Notes: generated by a model not told the origin, from the letters alone. A DNA stretch of 64,000 nt from JAFAGX01 sp035623335 (GCA_035623335.1 DASPTQ010000194.1:1-64000), one strand, 5' to 3'; positions 25,509-34,472 are shown, counted from the first letter of the stretch. A program made the numbers and translations.

Positions 25509-26633
25509 CTAGTTCGAAATGTCGACCAAAGAAGAAGAACGACCGGGCAGGAAGGGACGATCGGTGATTTGCCCATCAAATTTCCGCGCCCACCGGCCGG
25601 GGATTGGCGTGGCGCAGGACGGACAGGCTCCGTTAGCAGTAAGCCGATATTGCTCGATAAAGTAGCCGTAGCGGCGGATCAGGGTAGTGCCGCACTGATG
25701 GCAGTGGGTGTTCTCCTGTTCTCCCACCCTGCCCGGCAGGTTTCCCGCATAAATGTACTTCAAACCGGCATTCTTGCCGATGTGTGCCGCCCGTAACAGA
25801 TCCTCGGGACGCGTGTTATCGGGGTCTTCCATCTTGTAATCCTTATGAAACGCAGTGACATGCCAGGGAATGTTCGGCGATATGTTTACCAGGAAGTCGG
25901 CCAATCGCCGCAGTTCGTCGTCCGAGTCATTGAAGTCGGGAATCAGCAGGGTGACAATTTCAAGCCACAGACCCAGGTCGTGGAGGCGACGGATAGTGTC
26001 GAGAATTGGTTGAATCCGTCCCCCGAGCTGGTGATAGTGGCGGTCGTCGAAACTCTTCAAGTCCACCTTGTAAAGGTCGATCCAGGGACGCAAGTACTCG
26101 AGGACTTGGGGCGTTCCGTTGCCGTTTGAAACGAAACCCGTCACCAGGCCCGCAGCCTTGGCTTCTTTGAAGATCGCCACCGCCCACTCGCTGGTAATGA
26201 GCGGCTCGTTGTAGGTGCTGACCAGAATCTTTGCGCCTTGGCGGAGCGCCTCTTCAACCAAGGCTTGGGGGGATGCCGATAGCGGCGGGGAAACAGCGCG
26301 GGGATCTCGTAAGGCTTGAGAAGTTACCCAGTTCTGGCAGTAGGCACAATGCAAATCGCATCCCAGCATGCCAAAGCTGTAGGCCAGCGCGCCTGGGTAG
26401 GCATGGAAGAAGGGCTTCTTCTCCACCGGATCGCATTGTGCGCCCCCGACGTAGCCCCAGGGCACGTAGAGGGTGCCGCCGCGATTGAAGCGGACCTTGC
26501 AGACACCGGGCTGACCCTCCGGAATCGGGCAGCAATGGCCGCAGGCGTAACAGCGCACCCGATTGCGGTCGAGCCGCTCATACAGCTCGCCCTCGCGAAC
26601 CTGCTCATAGACGATATCCTTGAGCGTCGACAC
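25509..26633 (-). CDS. amrS: AmmeMemoRadiSam-system radical SAM enzyme
   Basis: About 374 residues. An N-terminal cysteine-rich motif (CYACGHCC, about residues 28-35) precedes the radical SAM cluster motif CDLHCAYC (C92, C96, C99). Landmarks of the family follow: VSTYNEPLITSEW, DLYKVDLKSFD and FHKDYKM. A C-terminal zinc-ribbon-like part (CHQCG...CPSC) ends the protein. It belongs to a conserved three-part set with MEMO1- and AMMECR1-like proteins whose reaction is not established; neither partner is in this window. Start GTG 26633 has AGAAGGG 6-8 bases upstream; the longer open frame into the PilZ-GAF-Sel1 gene is rejected. Confidence 0.9.
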   Translation of the reverse strand: MSTLKDIVYEQVREGELYERLDRNRVRCYACGHCCPIPEGQPGVCKVRFNRGGTLYVPWGYVGGAQCDPVEKKPFFHAYPGALAYSFGMLGCDLHCAYCQNWVTSQALRDPRAVSPPLSASPQALVEEALRQGAKILVSTYNEPLITSEWAVAIFKEAKAAGLVTGFVSNGNGTPQVLEYLRPWIDLYKVDLKSFDDRHYHQLGGRIQPILDTIRRLHDLGLWLEIVTLLIPDFNDSDDELRRLADFLVNISPNIPWHVTAFHKDYKMEDPDNTRPEDLLRAAHIGKNAGLKYIYAGNLPGRVGEQENTHCHQCGTTLIRRYGYFIEQYRLTANGACPSCATPIPGRWARKFDGQITDRPFLPGRSSSLVDISN

Positions 26634-26700
26634 CGGGAACCCTTCTCTCTGTATTTTAAACCGGGAAGCGCTTGGGATGGAGCCTGCGGGGGCGCGATCT

Positions 26701-28320
26701 TCATTGCTCCGTGGATCCGCCGAGCGGGGACGATGGGCGATGCTGGGCCATCCAGTTATTGGCCTGCTGCTGGGCATCGAGAATCTGGCTGTGCTTCAAC
26801 CGTGATGCCAGCAAAGCCACACGAGATTTACTGGCTTCATCGCCTCCGGTTTTCGCCAGAATCGACCAGAAATAGGCTTTCACGGGATCTGCCGGAACGC
26901 TGCGTCCGGCCCAATAATAGGCGCCCAGCATGCCTTGCGCGCCGGGTTCGTCCTGCTCTGCCGCCTTGTTGAACCAGTGAACCGCCTCCTGGTCATCTTG
27001 CGGCACTCCGTCCCCCGTCTCGTAGCGGACGCCCAAGGCGAACTGGGCCGCGGCGTCCCCTTGATCGGCCAATTGCAGCAACTCCGGCAACCCCGTCGTT
27101 CGTTGCTTCATAGGCGGGTCCAGGGGTCGAAGGCTAACCGAGGTTGCCGGCCCGGCCGTCGTTTGACTCGAACTCCGGTGACTCGAACTCCGGCTATCGA
27201 CTTCCCAGATTCTGATCACCCCGAAAATGACGAAGGAGACGGTGATTGCGACCTTGATCAACAGGCCCATCCACCGCGCCAGCTGAGGCGCGCTCTCCTC
27301 GGATGGGGCTTCGTCGAGGTCAATCTTCTCGACCGGCGCTTCGGTGGGAGAATCGGCTGGCGATCGAACCAGGGTGCCAGTTGCTGCGGCCATCTTTGCC
27401 AAGCGCAGAAGAATCAACTCATCTTCCGGTCCGAATGCCTGCGGGCGTCGGGAAAACACTTCGAGCAACCCGATGATGACGGATTGCGAGCGGATGGGTA
27501 CGGCGAGTATCGAGCGCAGTCCGATCGCGCGGCAACTCGCGTGGTCCACGCGGGGGTCGGTGTCGGAATCGTCGCAGCGCAAGGGCGAGCCGCTGCGCAC
27601 ACATTCCCCGGAAAAGCCTGACCCGATCCTGAAGTGCGTGCCGCTGGGGGGAGCATCGTCGACACTGGCTCGGCAAACCATCTCCTCGCCCTCGGCTAAC
27701 GCCAAGGCGGCGCCGCTCGCTTGCGTAAATTCCTGCGCCCTACGAGCAATCAGATGCAAGGCGAGATCCCGATCGCCTCCGACCGCCTCCAATTCCGGCT
27801 GCACTGCTTCGACGGCGGCGAGAAGGGTTGTGTAATCCGGCTGCGCAGGGGTGCTCAGATGCTCCAGGGCGGCGATCGGAGTCGCATCCGTTCCTAGGCT
27901 CCCGCGCGGAACCGATTGGGCGATCGGGCGCTGCGGAATTGCCTCCGCAGCCTTGGCGATTCGGCTGAAGAGCCAAAGCCTCAGGGCACTAAGCGATTCC
28001 TCCGGCAGGGCATAAAACCGAAGCCCGGCGCGCCCGGACGCGTCCGTCCTGACCACCTCGACGTCGGCCCGGATCAGGCTCTGGCTGTACGGCAATCTCA
28101 GCAGGGAGGTTCGCCGCTGCCCGGGCTCGAGCGGAAACGACGGCTGAATGCCCATGCCATTCTCGCTGAGATCGACAATCTTCATCCGCGCCGGCGGCTG
28201 GGTGCTGGCCGTTCCGACCAGGCTGGCATAGGCAGAGAGCTGGAGCTTATAGCGCACACTCCGACGACGATCGCACATCTCTAAGCCAATCTCAGCCGGA
28301 CTAGCGCGTGCAGACCGCAT
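26701..28320 (-). CDS. PilZ-GAF-TM-Sel1 signalling protein
   Basis: 539 residues combining four parts. A PilZ domain (about 15-110) has RRRSVRYKL and DLSENGMG in the c-di-GMP-binding positions. A GAF domain (about 185-310) has ASGAALAL, GFSGECVRSGSPLRCDDSDT and FGPEDELILLRLAKM. One membrane helix (about 350-372) follows. Sel1/TPR-like repeats (about 425-505: AQFALGVRYETGDGVPQDDQ, AQGMLGAYYWAGRSVPADP) lie beyond it. PilZ and GAF would be cytoplasmic and Sel1 periplasmic. It probably senses c-di-GMP or another ligand and presents a protein-binding repeat outside the membrane; this is inference. AAGGG 6-8 bases upstream supports ATG 28320. Confidence 0.85.
   Translation of the reverse strand: MRSARASPAEIGLEMCDRRRSVRYKLQLSAYASLVGTASTQPPARMKIVDLSENGMGIQPSFPLEPGQRRTSLLRLPYSQSLIRADVEVVRTDASGRAGLRFYALPEESLSALRLWLFSRIAKAAEAIPQRPIAQSVPRGSLGTDATPIAALEHLSTPAQPDYTTLLAAVEAVQPELEAVGGDRDLALHLIARRAQEFTQASGAALALAEGEEMVCRASVDDAPPSGTHFRIGSGFSGECVRSGSPLRCDDSDTDPRVDHASCRAIGLRSILAVPIRSQSVIIGLLEVFSRRPQAFGPEDELILLRLAKMAAATGTLVRSPADSPTEAPVEKIDLDEAPSEESAPQLARWMGLLIKVAITVSFVIFGVIRIWEVDSRSSSHRSSSQTTAGPATSVSLRPLDPPMKQRTTGLPELLQLADQGDAAAQFALGVRYETGDGVPQDDQEAVHWFNKAAEQDEPGAQGMLGAYYWAGRSVPADPVKAYFWSILAKTGGDEASKSRVALLASRLKHSQILDAQQQANNWMAQHRPSSPLGGSTEQ
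27165..27194 (-). repeat. 15-bp tandem duplication in the PilZ-GAF-Sel1 gene
   Basis: GACTCGAACTCCGG is repeated at 27165 and 27180 (15-bp period). It stays in frame and repeats a Ser/Arg/His-rich stretch just outside the membrane helix. Confidence 0.8.
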
Positions 28321-28391
28321 GGAGGCCCTTTATATCATATTATCCCAAGGAGATAGCGCGGGAACAGGGGAGAGCCTTCCCTGACACCCGG

Positions 28392-29210
28392 CTAAAGCGA
28401 CTTGCGCCGGCTGGCTCGCCCCAGGCTGGCAAGCCGACTCATGGCGGCCACCATCGTGCTCGAAAAAAGTTCGATGGTCGCAATGTCGCGCTTATCGAAC
28501 GCGTAAGGAGTGACGGACAGTACCTCGAAGACTCCGATCATTCGGCGATAATGGCGCAGGGGAGCAGCCAACACGGAGCGCACTCCCAAGCGGCGGCACG
28601 AGGCAAGGTCGACGCTGGAATTTCTTTCCGTATCCTGGCAAAGTACAACTTCGCCCGTGCGAACACAATCGGCCGTGATGCCGGCGTCGGTCTGCAAACG
28701 AACCCCGAGGTCAGGGGCGGTGCGGCCGGTGCGGGCGCGGCAGACCATTTCCTCGCCCTGGCGCAAGGCGATGGCGGCGCCGGTCGCTCCCGTCAAGGCC
28801 TGCGCCCGTTCGGCAATGATTTGGATCGCGGGCTCCAAATCGATTTCGCTGGGACAGAGTTCGTGCCCGAGGTGGGGGCGCGCCGCGGGGGCCGCCACCG
28901 ACGCCTGAGCACGGGCGTGATGACGAGAGGGCGCCAGGGTCGCGAAGGAGGCGGGCAATTGGTGTTCCGGCGTGGCCGCAGGGACGGTGCGGACAAGGTC
29001 ACGCACCAATCGATCGAGCTCATTATCGGTGATCAACCGCGCCCTCGTTTGCCCTCGCAGGGATCCACCCAAAATACGTGACAAGCTCAATAAAGCCTGA
29101 CTACCACAGGCAAAACAAAAGGAGGTGGTGCTCCGACTAATCAGCTCACATTGCGTGCAAAACACGGCGGTTTCAAGCGCGATACAACTCAGGTCCTGCT
29201 TCTCCGCCAT
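28392..29210 (-). CDS. Zinc-ribbon-GAF protein
   Basis: About 272 residues. The N-terminus has two cysteine pairs (CTQC at 18-21 and CFAC at 32-35) that look like a small zinc ribbon. After a variable linker, a GAF domain (about 125-255) shows GATGAAIAL, CRARTGRTAPDLG, ITADCVRTGEVVLCQDTE and FDKRDIATIELFSS. The GAF domain is clearly related to those of the PilZ-GAF-Sel1 protein next to it and the amidase fusion at 16.6 kb. No output domain is visible. The frame is open to 29354; ATG 29210 (MAEKQDLSC) has AGGA about 11 bases upstream and starts just before the zinc motif, so it is preferred. Confidence 0.78.
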   Translation of the reverse strand: MAEKQDLSCIALETAVFCTQCELISRSTTSFCFACGSQALLSLSRILGGSLRGQTRARLITDNELDRLVRDLVRTVPAATPEHQLPASFATLAPSRHHARAQASVAAPAARPHLGHELCPSEIDLEPAIQIIAERAQALTGATGAAIALRQGEEMVCRARTGRTAPDLGVRLQTDAGITADCVRTGEVVLCQDTERNSSVDLASCRRLGVRSVLAAPLRHYRRMIGVFEVLSVTPYAFDKRDIATIELFSSTMVAAMSRLASLGRASRRKSL

Positions 29211-29721
29211 GGTTTTGGCATTCCTGAAGAACATGGTGAAGGAAAACATATATGGCAGGTGCCGCTCCAGGGAATGATAGACATGGTTCAGCCCGGTGAT
29301 TGTTGTGGATAAGGAAACGCGCATCGCGTGCGCGCGGAAGGGAGAACTCAGCAACTTATGTTTTTAACAAACTCGACTCACCGCTCGCAGGTTACACCAA
29401 GAAGGCAAGCAAGGATCGCGACATGCCAACGCTCAATCTCACGTGGCCAAGCCAAGAATCAAACCGAACGGCGATGGCATGCCGCTCCCTGCGGCCAGGC
29501 TTCGGCGCGATCTGTCCTCGCAGGAATCGGTGACGGCAGCGTAACCGGGAGATGAACACACGCTCACGCCGTCAGACCGTTCTCTGTGGCGTGCATCGGC
29601 TTTCGCCGTCCCGCGGTCCATGGCAAGATGGGGATAAGACGGAAGGCGGGAAACGAGAAGGAATCCTTGGTGGGTACCAGAGATTGCCCTCAGACTCGTG
29701 GCGACTTCAACTTAGCGAGTG
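29211..29721. other. Non-coding stretch between GAF gene and flp
   Basis: About 510 bases with no gene I can support. It should contain the promoter of the zinc-ribbon-GAF gene and the end of the flp transcript. Short frames here lack ribosome sites. Confidence 0.5.
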
Positions 29722-29889
29722 CTACTGGCTAATCGAGCTCGCAACGGCCGAGAACACGTTGTTGGAATTCCCGCCAATCAAGCGGACCGTGCCGACCACA
29801 ATGATCAGAATAACCGCCAGCATTACCGCGTATTCGGCAATGTCCTGACCTTGTTCTTCCAGCCAGATTTGATGGAACCAGCGCTGCAA
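29722..29889 (-). CDS. flp: Flp-family type IVb pilin
   Basis: 55 residues. A short N-terminus leads to the prepilin cleavage motif EEQGQDIAEYAVM, in which cleavage after Gly puts Glu at position 5, followed by the hydrophobic pilin helix (LAVILIIVVGTVRLIGG) and a small Ser/Ala-rich tail. Flp pilins assemble through the Tad secretion apparatus; no tad genes are in the window. The start is TTG 29889, set by a perfect AGGAGG 7 bases upstream; the longer open frame to 30012 crosses this ribosome site. It lies 116 bases downstream of the response regulator on the same strand. A near-identical 55-residue paralog is at 45142-45309. Confidence 0.88.
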   Translation of the reverse strand: MQRWFHQIWLEEQGQDIAEYAVMLAVILIIVVGTVRLIGGNSNNVFSAVASSISQ

Positions 29890-30005
29890 AAGACTGCCTC
29901 CTAGAAGGGGCAATTCCCAGCAAACCAGACGTTCGCGCCCCCTCTCCGCCACCCTAATGCTAGGTCTCGAGCCCCGACCCCTGCAATGGCACGACCGTGC
30001 CATGT

Positions 30006-30695
30006 TCAACATATTGGCTTTAGGGGCAAAGACTGGTTGACCGCGAATAAAGCCAACTCCAGTCGGGTGGAAACTCCCAGCTTGTCAAAAATGTTGCTAA
30101 GGTGGTGCTTTACCGTGTCTTCGCTGATCTTGAAATACTCGGCGATTTCCTTATTGGAATAGCCAGCCACCACGGCCGAAACGATCTCCAACTCCCGCGG
30201 CGTGAGCCCGAACTTCTTCTGCCTGGCTTCTTCCCCGGACGACTGGATGAGGTTACGAAGATACTGCATGAGGTTAGAGATGCTCTCCCGCCCCACCCAG
30301 TATTCTCCAGCCATGACCGTGTGAATGCTCTTGAGCAGAAGCTGGGTGGCAGAGTCCTTCAGAACCACACCCCGTGCCCCCAGCTGCAGGGCCTCGACAA
30401 TCTGGCTTTTCTCGGCCGCCGCCGTGAGCAGTATGACCCGGACCCCATTGGAGCCCGACCCTGCGCTCATCTCCCGCAAGGCTTCCAGCCCCGGGTGGCG
30501 GGGCATGGCTAGGTCGAGCAGCAGGATGTCGGGTCGCAGTTGACGAACCAGCTTGACGGCTTCGGCACCATCACAGGCTTCGCCCACCACCTTAAGATCC
30601 GGCTCGGTTTCGAGCAATCGCCGTAACCCATCCCGGAAAATGGGATGATCATCAGCGACCACGATGCGAATAGGATGCGATCTTCCTCTATCCAT
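30006..30695 (-). CDS. NarL/FixJ-type response regulator
   Basis: 229 residues. The receiver domain (about 8-125) has the acidic pair in VVADDHP, the phosphoacceptor Asp in DILLLDLAMP (about D61) and the conserved Lys in VLKDSA. The C-terminal LuxR-type helix-turn-helix (about 160-225) has LTPRELEIVSAVVAGYSNKE and TVKHHLSNIFDKLGV. ATG 30695 overlaps the end of the histidine kinase gene by 8 bases, so translation is coupled and the two form a two-component pair. AAGGCG lies 6 bases upstream of it. Flp pilin follows downstream, a possible but unproven target. Confidence 0.94.
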   Translation of the reverse strand: MDRGRSHPIRIVVADDHPIFRDGLRRLLETEPDLKVVGEACDGAEAVKLVRQLRPDILLLDLAMPRHPGLEALREMSAGSGSNGVRVILLTAAAEKSQIVEALQLGARGVVLKDSATQLLLKSIHTVMAGEYWVGRESISNLMQYLRNLIQSSGEEARQKKFGLTPRELEIVSAVVAGYSNKEIAEYFKISEDTVKHHLSNIFDKLGVSTRLELALFAVNQSLPLKPIC

Positions 30696-32514
30696 GAATT
30701 GCGCCTTGTTGCTGTGGTACCGTGATCTCCAAGCGCGAGCCACGGCCCGGATTAGATTCTATCGTGAGTTCGCCATCAATCAAACGCACGCGCTCCTTGA
30801 TTACCAACGGTCCCTTGCCCGTGCTGTCCAGCTCGCCGTGTGATAAGCGTCCTGCGAAAGGAAAGCCGCGGCCATCGTCTTCGATCTCCATTCTCCAGGT
30901 GCCGTTCCTCGCGCCCAGGCGAACCAAGACCCGCTGGGCCTGACTGTGTTTTCGAACGTTGACCAGCGCTTCTTGCACGATCCGCGCCACCTCGCGGCAT
31001 ACCGGTTGCGGCATATCCAGTTCCGTCAGCTCGGAGATGAAACGGGCAGTAATTCCCGTCTCGCGCTGGAAGCGGTCCACACTGTCGTGAATCAGGCCGA
31101 GCAGCCGCTTGGCATCAACGTCGAGAGTCTTCATCTGCTGCATCAGTTCGCGCAACTTGAGGACTTCCTCCCGCAGCAGACCCTGGATGCGGCCCAGCTC
31201 GGGCGTGACCAGATCCGGCCGGGTCGAAGATTGCCGGCGCAGCACGTCCACCTGCATTTCCACGGCGATCAACGATTGCACCGCTCCATCATGCAATTCC
31301 CGAGCGAAACGGGCACGCTCGACCGCCCCGGCTCGCAGGCGCAAGCGGCGCAGCAAGAGCACATTGTAAACCGCCGGCCCGACCTGGCGTACCAGCTCCA
31401 GTAAGAAGTGTAGCTCTTCTTCGGTTTCGTTGGTGAGGGCTGGATCGAGCAGGAAAAGCCGTCCCCGCCACTCCTGCCCGAAGTCGAAGGACACTACGAC
31501 CGCGCTCTGAAAGCGATGGGACTGTGCAAAACGCTCGAGAAACTTCGAACTGGGGTGCTCGATGCGATTACCCCCTTCATCGATGGCGAGGACGGCGACG
31601 GGTCCCTGGGATTGGCCGTCTGCTTCGGCATAGCAAACCACCGCCTCGGTCTCGTGCAGGTAGATTTCACGATCCGCGGCCGTCGGCTCCAGCCAGCGAA
31701 AGGAGGCGACTCGCCTCTCCCCGCCGATTTCCGCGACAAACACGCGGCGGCTCATGGACTCGAGAGAGGCGATCAGGAGGTGCTTGGCCCCGTACATCAA
31801 GAACAGTTCGGAGGCAATCGCCTGTAAAGTCTTGGAGACTCCCGCCTCGACACTGGCTTTGCTCAGGGTTCGATTGATCACCGCCTTTTCAGCCCGCAGC
31901 TGCTTTTGTTGCTCGGCCAGATACCCCAAGAGGAAACCCAACACCAGCAAATACACGGAACGCATGAACAGGCTTTTGGGGTCGAAATAGGTGGCATCGT
32001 AGTGCAAGACGGGCCAATGGTAACGCTGGAGCAAATCGTTCATTCTCACAAACAGCCCGGAGCGGACGCTAAAGCTTTCGATCCAGAGCAATACGACGGC
32101 CGCGGCCGCGGTGCTCACGGTCTCCCACAAACCCCATCGGTAGGCGGCAGCCGCCAGCACAAACACAAAGAACACAAAGAAGGGGTTGCTGTCGCCAGCG
32201 GCGAAAAGGGAGATCAGAGCTGGCCAGATGATGTCGGCGCTGTGAACCAGCACTCGGAAGGCGGGGGTCGACTGCTGCCGCCAGCGCAAGAAAAAGATGA
32301 TGATCATTCCTTGCGCGATATAGAAGGCCAGCAGACCAATCGCCCACAAGGAGAAGCGGATCTCCCCTGGATTCATCCAGATGGCCACCAGAGCGGAAAC
32401 CGCCAGAAAAACTCTGGCCGAAGCTAGCCATCGTTCGACCCGGCGCACCTCGCCCGGTCCCAGGGGCGCTCGTAACCTCCAGAGGAATCGACCTCGAACT
32501 GGCAAAACTGCCAA
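30688..32514 (-). CDS. NarL-type membrane sensor histidine kinase
   Basis: About 608 residues. The first 220 residues hold six or so membrane helices (ARVFLAVSALVAIWMN, WAIGLLAFYIAQGMIIIFFL, FVFFVFVLAAAAYRWGLW, SVYLLVLGFLLGYLAEQ). A GAF-like cytoplasmic sensor region follows (about 230-390). The dimerisation domain is of HisKA_3 type with ARFARELHDGAVQSL (phospho-His about H407), and the ATPase domain has an N-box around QEALVNVRKHSQ and DDGRGFPF. It is translationally coupled to the response regulator. The start is uncertain: TTG 32514 has no ribosome site, and a GTG about 22 codons in is possible. Confidence 0.88.
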   Translation of the reverse strand: MAVLPVRGRFLWRLRAPLGPGEVRRVERWLASARVFLAVSALVAIWMNPGEIRFSLWAIGLLAFYIAQGMIIIFFLRWRQQSTPAFRVLVHSADIIWPALISLFAAGDSNPFFVFFVFVLAAAAYRWGLWETVSTAAAAVVLLWIESFSVRSGLFVRMNDLLQRYHWPVLHYDATYFDPKSLFMRSVYLLVLGFLLGYLAEQQKQLRAEKAVINRTLSKASVEAGVSKTLQAIASELFLMYGAKHLLIASLESMSRRVFVAEIGGERRVASFRWLEPTAADREIYLHETEAVVCYAEADGQSQGPVAVLAIDEGGNRIEHPSSKFLERFAQSHRFQSAVVVSFDFGQEWRGRLFLLDPALTNETEEELHFLLELVRQVGPAVYNVLLLRRLRLRAGAVERARFARELHDGAVQSLIAVEMQVDVLRRQSSTRPDLVTPELGRIQGLLREEVLKLRELMQQMKTLDVDAKRLLGLIHDSVDRFQRETGITARFISELTELDMPQPVCREVARIVQEALVNVRKHSQAQRVLVRLGARNGTWRMEIEDDGRGFPFAGRLSHGELDSTGKGPLVIKERVRLIDGELTIESNPGRGSRLEITVPQQQGAIHG

Positions 32515-32681
32515 GAGAATATGCCCCGCAGAATGCTGATGTCACGGATGATATTGATTTCTGAGTGCTAAGGGCAAGCAAAACTTTGGGTTGTAGCCTG
32601 CCCGGTGACCCTGAACCAGGGGTATGGTTTCGTTGCCTCTAGAAGATTACGGCAGTAACTTTCCCTCCTTCGGCGTACACC

Positions 32682-32687
32682 TACAAT
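32682..32687 (+). promoter_or_regulatory. Putative -10 element of the second histidine kinase gene
   Basis: TACAAT lies 12 bases before ATG 32700, and no convincing -35 was seen. Transcription would start about 6 bases before the ATG, a nearly leaderless message, which fits the lack of a ribosome site. Confidence 0.35.
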
Positions 32688-32699
32688 GAGACCACGTGT

Positions 32700-34472
32700 A
32701 TGTCTCGTCGCTCGAAGCTCTGGATCCTCTTCGTCTCGAGCCTGGTATGCCTCCAAGTGGCAGCGTCGATCGCTGTGCGGGGCTTCGCCCTGGTCGTCAT
32801 CAGCGACCTGACGCAGTTTGCCCTGACGCTCTCCGGCGCTTTGGCCCTGTGGCCGCGAGTTAAGGACAGCCGCGGCCGGGCCAGGATCTTCTGGGCGCTC
32901 ATGATGTTCGGCGTGGGCATCTGGATGGTCTATCAGGGCTGTTGGTGTTATTTCGAAATAGTTCTGCGCCAGGAGGTGCCCAGTTTATTTGCCCCCGACG
33001 CCCTGCTTTTTCTCCATCTGGTTCCCATGATCGCCGCCCTGGCGATGCAACCTGATCGCGAGCAAGACGAGTGGAAGAGCCGGGTCGGCTCGCTCGATTT
33101 CTTGATGTTAGCCATCTGGTGGATCTATCTGTACTTGATTAGCCTGGTCCCCTGGTTCTACGTCCACCCCGACCCTAACATTTACCAGCACAATCTCAAT
33201 ATCGTCTATCTGGTCGAGAAGTTAGCCCTGCTCGGGGGTCTGGCCCTACTCTGGAGTCGCAGCTCCGGATATTGGAAGCGGGTGTACGCCCAGTGGTTTG
33301 GCTGCACTCTAGCCTATGGATTGAGTTCGTATCTGGCCAACTGGGCTATCGAGAGAGGAGTCTACTATACCGGCTGCGCCTACGACATCCCGCTCGCCGC
33401 CTCGATCGGCTGGGTGACCTGGATCGGGCTACGATCCGTGCCGAAAGCCGAGGAACCCGCACTCCTGCGCTCGGGGGAAGGGTACGGCGTGTGGGTGGCA
33501 CGCTTGGGCATGATGGGGGTTCTCTCCCTACCCTTGTTTGCCGCCTGGTCGGTGTTCAATACCGAGGCCCCGCATCCCGTCCGCCGATTTCGCGTGATAG
33601 TGTCGCTGGCAACCATGTTGGTTTTGGGCGTCCTGGTGTTTTGCAAGCAACACCTGCTGGACCGCGAACTGCTGCGCCTGCTGAAAGCCACCCAGGAAGC
33701 TTTCGCCGATCTTCAGCGCCTCCAGGCGCAGCTGGTACAGGCGGAAAAACTCGCTTCCTTAGGCCAATTGGTAGGTGGTGCGGCCCACGAGTTAAATAAT
33801 CCCTTAACCGCAATGCTGGGATATGTGGAGCTGCTGGCATCAACCTCCCTGAATGACGAGCAACGCCCTTGGCTGCAGAAGATCGAGCAGCAGGTGCGCC
33901 GAATTCGGACCCTGGTTTCGAGCCTGCTGAGTTTCGCCGTGCAGGTCCCGGCGGAAAAAGTTCCGCTCGATATCAATGCCCTAGTGCAAACTGCGGTCAA
34001 GCTGTACCCACCCCAACTCCATGGGGCTGCGATCCAAGTACACACCGACCTGGCCAGCAACTTGCCTCGCGTTCTGGCGGATTCGAATCAACTCTTGCAG
34101 GTCTGCTTGCACATCACCAACAACGCCCTCCACGCCATGGCGGAAAAGGGTGGGGTACTCGACGTATGCACGCGTGCCAAAGACGATGCTATCGTGATCG
34201 AGTTTTCTGACCGCGGCCCGGGTGTAAAGGACCCCAAGCGGGTGTTCGATCCCTTCTACACAACTCGGCCCGTAGGCCAGGGTGCCGGGCTCGGCCTGAG
34301 CGTTTGTTATGGCATCATTCGCGAGCACAACGGGCAAATCGTCTGTGAAAATCGCCCTCAGGGTGGAGCGACCTTCCGGATCGAATTGCCTATCATCATG
34401 AGATCCGCGCCGGCTCCACTCGAAGCGTCACCCTCGTCTCACGCCGAGCGAAACACGGCGGCGGCTCAGTAG
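32700..34472 (+). CDS. Membrane sensor histidine kinase (HisKA/HATPase_c)
   Basis: 590 residues. About eight membrane helices cover residues 5-315 (ISDLTQFALTLSGALALW, FWALMMFGVGIWMVYQGCW, LDFLMLAIWWIYLYLISLV, VIVSLATMLVLGVLVF). A coiled segment (ATQEAFADLQRLQAQLVQAEKL) leads to the HisKA box GGAAHELNNPLTAMLGYVELL (phospho-His about H362). The ATPase domain has ITNNALHAM, DRGPGVKD and GAGLGLSVCYGII. The signal sensed is unknown. There is no partner response regulator beside it; the closest, at 30 kb, already has its own kinase. It is divergent from that kinase, with 185 bases between. Confidence 0.92.
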   Translation: MSRRSKLWILFVSSLVCLQVAASIAVRGFALVVISDLTQFALTLSGALALWPRVKDSRGRARIFWALMMFGVGIWMVYQGCWCYFEIVLRQEVPSLFAPDALLFLHLVPMIAALAMQPDREQDEWKSRVGSLDFLMLAIWWIYLYLISLVPWFYVHPDPNIYQHNLNIVYLVEKLALLGGLALLWSRSSGYWKRVYAQWFGCTLAYGLSSYLANWAIERGVYYTGCAYDIPLAASIGWVTWIGLRSVPKAEEPALLRSGEGYGVWVARLGMMGVLSLPLFAAWSVFNTEAPHPVRRFRVIVSLATMLVLGVLVFCKQHLLDRELLRLLKATQEAFADLQRLQAQLVQAEKLASLGQLVGGAAHELNNPLTAMLGYVELLASTSLNDEQRPWLQKIEQQVRRIRTLVSSLLSFAVQVPAEKVPLDINALVQTAVKLYPPQLHGAAIQVHTDLASNLPRVLADSNQLLQVCLHITNNALHAMAEKGGVLDVCTRAKDDAIVIEFSDRGPGVKDPKRVFDPFYTTRPVGQGAGLGLSVCYGIIREHNGQIVCENRPQGGATFRIELPIIMRSAPAPLEASPSSHAERNTAAAQ

